From an uncultured Sutterella sp. (lineage in GTDB: Bacteria; Pseudomonadota; Gammaproteobacteria; Burkholderiales; Burkholderiaceae_F), in the NCBI GenBank assembly GCA_902463725.1, contig CABQGK010000003.1:221718-285717 (forward strand): DNA of 64,000 nt, read 5' to 3'. This document shows, piece after piece, positions 63,163 through 64,000 of this stretch; position 1 is the first letter of the stretch, and each line of letters opens with the position of its first letter. The notes under the pieces were generated by a model. It saw nothing but the letters and a program-made list of their open reading frames with translations. It did not search any database and was not told the DNA's origin. The translations under genes were made by a program, and so were the position numbers.

Positions 63163-63846
63163 ATGCCTCTTCATAACGATAAGACAGAAAGTGCAGAAGA
63201 GATCCTCTTTCATAAGATCCATCAGCACATTCTTGAACAAGCGAAAAACAACGGCCGTATCGATACGGAAGCGGAACTCGCTGCCCGCTTTAACATCACG
63301 CGCTACAAAGTACGCAAGGCATTGAGCGTACTGACACAGATGGGAATTATTGACCGTGCGCCCAAGCGCGGTATGACTGTCAATAACGTCGAACCCAAAA
63401 ACCTCTCTGCACAGATTCAAGTGCAGATGGACATTGCCAACTTCGATATCCGTGAGTTTATCGAAGCGCGATTGCTCATTGAGGTTGACATCATTCCGCT
63501 GGCCATGCGACGCATGACGCCTGCCATGATGGGGCGACTTGAGACGGCCATTGAAGAGATCGAGCGCAACGCCCACAGCACGCGTGAAGCGGATCGTTGG
63601 GATAGAGAGTTTCACCTGCTGCTACTAGAAGCCTGCGGCAATCGTGTGCTACAGGTCTTCTCTGCCGCGCTCGTGACGTACTTTGAAAAGACCACGGAAA
63701 AACTGCCTCGCTACGATCCGCAGTTTTTCCTTGACATTGCCCAAAAAGAGCGTGAATTGCTCGCCGCTATCAAAGAGGGCGACGAGCGCAAAGCGCAGAA
63801 TCTGCTTCGTAGCCAACTCTCTGAGCAGATCGTGCTACTGAGCTAA
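63163..63846 (+). CDS. GntR family regulator with FCD domain
   Basis: 227 residues. The winged helix is at residues 8-75 (ELAARFNITRYKVRKALSVL, split here) and the helical FCD effector domain at 90-220, with the metal or ligand residues in DREFHLLLLEACGN. The family senses small carboxylic acids. Its targets are not in the window, unless it lies to the right. A palindrome and a hairpin precede it. Confidence 0.9.
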   Translation: MPLHNDKTESAEEILFHKIHQHILEQAKNNGRIDTEAELAARFNITRYKVRKALSVLTQMGIIDRAPKRGMTVNNVEPKNLSAQIQVQMDIANFDIREFIEARLLIEVDIIPLAMRRMTPAMMGRLETAIEEIERNAHSTREADRWDREFHLLLLEACGNRVLQVFSAALVTYFEKTTEKLPRYDPQFFLDIAQKERELLAAIKEGDERKAQNLLRSQLSEQIVLLS

Positions 63847-63880
63847 GCGCTTGCGCGAGCGTTACACCTAAAGACCACCA

Positions 63881-63914
63881 AGCTCCCTTGCCGTAATCGG
63901 CGTGGGAGCTTTTC
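63881..63914 (+). terminator. Terminator of the GntR gene
   Basis: AGCTCCC and GGGAGCT (63881-63887, 63904-63910) with TTTTCG behind and a T-run further on, 35 bases after the stop. Confidence 0.75.
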
Positions 63915-64000
63915 GCTTTTGAGTAGCGCCTAGCGCTGCGCACATAATCGGATAGGGGTAGCAGGATGTCCTGCCAGCCCCTTCCACACCACCCACCGTA

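Overview
The window is a gene-dense bacterial chromosome segment. The gene families and order (map divergent from rpsB, then tsf, pyrH, frr, uppS, cdsA, dxr, rseP, bamA, skp, lpxD, fabZ, lpxA, lpxB, rnhB) point to a Gram-negative proteobacterium. The tripartite tricarboxylate transporter set (tctB, tctA, tctC) and the general gene style suggest Betaproteobacteria, Burkholderiales. An [FeFe]-hydrogenase operon and a remnant of a fumarate-reductase-like flavoprotein suggest an anaerobic or microaerobic host-associated member, possibly Sutterellaceae. The family-level placement is inference; no 16S gene is present.

Layout. 1-4708 (+): nickel-type ABC importer nikA (5' end cut off), nikB, nikC and a fused two-ATPase gene (NikD+NikE). 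4834-6969 (+): polyphosphate kinase. 7115-17271 (-): a long co-directional run read from right to left: hydrogenase partner flavoprotein, [FeFe]-hydrogenase, U32-family tRNA/rRNA hydroxylation-type protein, DUF805 membrane protein, an N-terminally extended TadA, LD-carboxypeptidase, hybrid histidine kinase and LuxR-type response regulator. 17537-20391 (+): YheO-like regulator, threonine-synthase-like PLP enzyme, GNAT acetyltransferase and a flavoprotein remnant. 20463-25756 (-): a 981-residue SUKH/SUFU protein, an iron-type alcohol dehydrogenase and a SpoU RNA methyltransferase.

25831-51271 (-, right to left) is the conserved translation, isoprenoid, phospholipid and outer-membrane biogenesis cluster. 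Here it is interrupted by tctBAC plus an aldo/keto reductase (between frr and uppS), by a YigZ-family gene and a metallophosphoesterase (between cdsA and dxr), by an Rrf2 regulator, a DoxX protein and a three-copy 145-bp repeat (between bamA and skp), and by a 597-bp non-coding stretch (between fabZ and lpxA). 51771-63846: map, an unknown gene, a family-2 glycosyltransferase and glnD (+); cysE and trmJ (-); suhB, mutS and a GntR/FCD regulator (+).

How the genes fit together. The cluster couples ribosome assembly and recycling (rpsB, tsf, frr), UMP phosphorylation (pyrH), undecaprenyl-PP and isoprenoid precursor synthesis (uppS, dxr), CDP-diacylglycerol supply (cdsA), the sigma-E protease (rseP), outer-membrane protein assembly (bamA, skp) and lipid A synthesis (lpxD, fabZ, lpxA, lpxB). 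The hydrogenase pair probably exchanges electrons between NAD(P)H and protons/H2. No H-cluster maturases (hydE, hydF, hydG) lie in the window. The most unusual items are the hydrogenase with its truncated-NuoF/GltD fusion partner, the SUKH-SUFU protein, the tandem 145-bp repeats, the long nested hairpin ahead of mutS and the fused, extended TadA. No rRNA, tRNA, CRISPR array, insertion sequence or prophage was recognised.
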